A stretch of DNA of 8,173 nucleotides from Nitrososphaerales archaeon TH526 (GTDB taxonomy: Archaea; Thermoproteota; Nitrososphaeria; Nitrososphaerales; Nitrososphaeraceae). The notes beneath the pieces were generated by a model. That model did not search any database. It was not told where the DNA came from and saw only the letters and a program-made list of their open reading frames with translations. Every line of letters begins with the position of its first letter. Within the stretch, counting starts at the first letter, position 1. Positions 6,425 through 8,173 of the stretch are shown piece after piece. A program made the translations under genes and the position numbers. Location of the stretch: contig JAATVR010000736.1 in NCBI GenBank assembly GCA_014523665.1, positions 1-8,173 on the forward strand. The letters are read 5' to 3'.

Positions 6425-6592
6425 TCATATGACACGCCATCTAGTCGGGCTACTGTCTACTGTTAAGCCAGACGGAAGCTGAATCAGGGTCGACCTACAT
6501 GCTTCATTATTTCGAACTTCAATGCCCCTGATTCTTTGGGCAGGATCTTCCTCGATCCACATAGCCCTTTTCAATCTGATTTGTACTTGCAA
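6425..6592 (-). CDS. Possible small hypothetical protein, TTG start
   Basis: The frame runs from TTG 6592 to TGA 6425-6427, giving 55 residues. It includes RLKRAMWIEEDPAQRIRGI, VRNNEACRSTLIQLPSGL and a final TRWRVI. It is mixed alpha/beta with no signal peptide. The frame is open upstream to a TAG (6650-6652), adding KKKYYLSIRGE just before the TTG, and that part also looks protein-like, so the N-terminus may be eroded or the start missed. Support for TTG: GAGG four bases upstream (6597-6600) and TATATAT at 6640-6646, about 26 bases before a possible transcript start. Against it: no ATG except an internal one at 6562, and the opposite strand is equally open over the same bases. An inverted repeat (6481-6489/6526-6534) falls inside. 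I recognise no family. The broken secreted-protein gene begins 38 bases downstream on the same strand. Confidence 0.3.
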   Translation of the reverse strand: MQVQIRLKRAMWIEEDPAQRIRGIEVRNNEACRSTLIQLPSGLTVDSSPTRWRVI

Positions 6593-6764
6593 TTCGCCTC
6601 GGATTGACAGATAATACTTTTTCTTTACGAAAAGGTTGAATATATACTGCTACCTGCAACACTATGTACATATTTTGCGCCTATCTCAGCTTGGTGTAAT
6701 ACTAGGATAATATTGTGTTCAAAAAGCCCCTTTCCTTGGTCATGTGCAGTGATACATCTTTAAA

Positions 6765-6929
6765 TTGCCGGGAATCGGCCAGATTATCATCCTCACAGAT
6801 CACTTAGGCCAGTCAAGGTATCAATTGACGATAAGGCTCTTCCAATGGTTAAAGCAAAATCGATTTAAAGTGCTGACCTTCAGAAAGGCACTACTGGCAC
6901 TTCACAAGATCGAATGTTTGCTCCCATGA
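6765..6929 (+). pseudogene. Remnant resembling the N-terminal region of DUF4338/DruA-like or related transposase-associated proteins
   Basis: An open + strand stretch follows TGA 6750-6752 and ends at TGA 6927-6929. From TTG 6765 it would give 54 residues, with no ATG. Its pattern, DHLGQSRYQLTIRLFQWL followed by FRKALLALHKIECLLP, follows the layout recalled for DUF4338 N-termini: (hP)-x-SR-x(2)-LS-x(2)-LC-x-W, then NG-x(2)-K-x(2)-CR-x-LLL-x-LH/E-x(2)-G-x-I-x-LP. The CR cysteine (here Phe), the NG glycine and the glycine before LP are replaced, and nothing continues into the catalytic core, since stops follow in all three + frames. Full proteins of that type have several hundred residues, so this would be an eroded fragment. 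DUF4338 proteins are found near mobile elements and in Druantia defence systems. The comparison is from memory and the similarity is modest. Confidence 0.35.
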
Positions 6930-7019
6930 CATTTCACACAAAATGATGATAATTGGAAAATTTTCAACATGTGCATTGTCGCGCACTTAGAACGAAACAG
7001 AACACTTTAGTGCAAGTTC

Positions 7020-8173
7020 GTGATCATAATCTTTGGGCTGATTATCCTGCCTCCTATACATAAGGACGACCAGAGAAATTACCTGGATGAGAAGCATTCG
7101 GTTAAGGTAGATAATCCACTCACTGATTCTTTTCCCTGGTGGTTTGAGCTCTACAACAGGATAAAGCTATTCTCTTGGTGGCTCAAATATAATATAGGCA
7201 TTGCTCATCAAGCAGAGCTTAAGGACAAAATAGTCGAACTCGCTACGTCTATGGGTCTGCAGGATAAATGGACTGACAGAATCGTAAGACACGCTGTATC
7301 CGAATTTTCAAAGAAAGGATTAGGACCCGATTACTACGGCTATCATAATATAGATCATGAACTTGAAGCTACATACTTTGCATTGCTGGCCCTTGATGGA
7401 CAACTGAGAGCTTCAGGAGGGGAATACAGAAAATTTAACGATCATGACATAAAATATCTGTTCGTAGCCGCTCTGTTCCATGACTACGATCCTCTGAAAT
7501 TATCTGACAAGCCACATGAAGATTCAGTTGAATATTTTTTAAGACATGACAAAAAGATAAAGAAATTCATAGATGATATCGACATCAGTTTGGATTTGGT
7601 ACTCGCGATAATATACCGCACAACTTATCCTTTCAAAGATGAGAACGCCAAGCATGCAAAAAAGAGAATGCAAGAGTTATTCCTTGACGCTGGCATACCT
7701 GAGAAGGATATCAAGTCAAGAGAACATTATGAGTATTTGGGATGGCATCTATCAGTATGCGAGAGAATGGCCGGGTATGCCCTAGGGGATTATGAACATG
7801 CAAGAACTCTTGCAAGACGCAATGCTCACGCTCTGGGGTGGCATCCTTCATTCATTAACGAGGAATCTGTCAAATACTTTAGCACCCTCAAGGAGGAGAA
7901 GGAAATGACACAAGGCGTACTGCGTTATTTACCTGAACAGTTTAAGAAAAATTTCTATAACAATGTAGAGGCCTTCAGAGAGGCTTGGGAAGATGAAAAC
8001 AAAACAAGAAGTTCCATTAGAAGAAAAGAATTGTCGTTAGTTTGCAGTGTTGAAAAGACTTCTGACAAAGATCTCTCTCCTGAAACAAGAGATGCGATAT
8101 TGGATATCCATCAAGAATTGCGTGTTCCATTACAACTCGAAAAGGCTCAATTCTTACGCTCACTGCACGATCG
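7020..8173 (+). CDS. HD-domain metal-dependent phosphohydrolase, cyclic-nucleotide-phosphodiesterase-like, 3' partial
   Basis: The frame is open from 7011 (TAG at 7008-7010) to the window end, giving 384 residues from GTG 7020. The next in-frame ATG is residue 78, so GTG is the only reasonable start, though without a clear ribosome site; the N-terminal 30 residues look atypical. A tryptophan-rich amphipathic segment (about 39-62, PWWFELYNRIKLFSWWLKYN) may touch the membrane. The HD fold follows: YHN-x-x-H (His109, His113), FHDYDP (His154-Asp155), a helix LDLVLAIIYRTTYPF (about 191-205) and SVCERMAGYAL (about 245-254). The YHNxxH and HD arrangement resembles class I 3',5'-cyclic nucleotide phosphodiesterases, so hydrolysis of a cyclic or other nucleotide phosphate with two metals is likely; the substrate is unproven. 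The region after 285 is helical and charged (KEEKEMTQG, KNFYNNVEAFREAWED) and of unknown role. It stands alone after a long non-coding gap. Confidence 0.85.
   Translation, partial: MIIIFGLIILPPIHKDDQRNYLDEKHSVKVDNPLTDSFPWWFELYNRIKLFSWWLKYNIGIAHQAELKDKIVELATSMGLQDKWTDRIVRHAVSEFSKKGLGPDYYGYHNIDHELEATYFALLALDGQLRASGGEYRKFNDHDIKYLFVAALFHDYDPLKLSDKPHEDSVEYFLRHDKKIKKFIDDIDISLDLVLAIIYRTTYPFKDENAKHAKKRMQELFLDAGIPEKDIKSREHYEYLGWHLSVCERMAGYALGDYEHARTLARRNAHALGWHPSFINEESVKYFSTLKEEKEMTQGVLRYLPEQFKKNFYNNVEAFREAWEDENKTRSSIRRKELSLVCSVEKTSDKDLSPETRDAILDIHQELRVPLQLEKAQFLRSLHD

Noticed and set aside
6481..6534. 9-bp inverted repeat GAATCAGGG/CCCTGATTC with a 36-base loop
   Set aside because: The arms are short and the spacing wide, with no terminator or operator context, and it falls in a possible coding frame; likely chance.
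6868..6902. AAGTGC/GCACTT inverted pair
   Set aside because: The arms are six bases within the DUF4338-like fragment and too weak to support an RNA or operator.
4569..7019. tRNA, rRNA or CRISPR in the long gaps
   Set aside because: I found no T-loop or cloverleaf pattern, no rRNA core motifs and no spaced direct repeats on either strand by eye.

Overview
This window most likely comes from an ammonia-oxidising archaeon of the Nitrososphaerales (Nitrososphaera/Nitrosocosmicus relatives). The reasons are lineage-typical proteins: a FxLYD-type surface protein, a very large membrane histidine kinase with two degenerate PLD/TrmB-like domains, and a small secreted protein with a CGNG...CQN motif. 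Archaeal TATA boxes sit about 25 bases before starts, base composition is roughly 40% GC by eye, and gene-poor stretches are long. The assignment rests on recognition from memory, not on a search.

Layout. Positions 1-720 hold the 3' part of a secreted or surface beta-sandwich protein on the + strand. A strong 15-of-16-pair hairpin follows directly after its stop codon (721-767). Positions 1003-1230 hold a short all-helical protein on the + strand, probably from a leaderless mRNA. Convergent to it, 1417-4512 on the - strand encodes a 1031-residue sensor histidine kinase with ten predicted membrane helices. No response regulator lies beside it. After an approximately 870-base gene-poor gap, 5442-5726 on the + strand encodes a 94-residue secreted peptide, preceded by a cluster of palindromes. 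At 7020 a + strand HD-domain phosphohydrolase begins and runs off the window end.

The region 4.57-7.02 kb is mostly a gene graveyard or regulatory space. It contains: (i) a 16-bp inverted repeat bounding 5726-5878 that begins at the last base of a stop codon; (ii) a broken secreted-protein gene on the - strand (6083-6386) with a frameshift at an A5 run and an internal TGA; (iii) a possible small - strand gene (6425-6592); and (iv) a + strand remnant resembling the N-terminal helical region of DUF4338/DruA and related transposase-associated proteins (6765-6929). I found no tRNA, rRNA, CRISPR array or intact mobile element.

Functionally the intact genes are surface or signalling functions: a surface protein, an envelope sensor kinase, a secreted peptide and a possible nucleotide-processing HD enzyme. 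Nothing in the sequence ties them into one operon or pathway. The most unusual material is in the non-coding stretches, not in a new multi-gene system.
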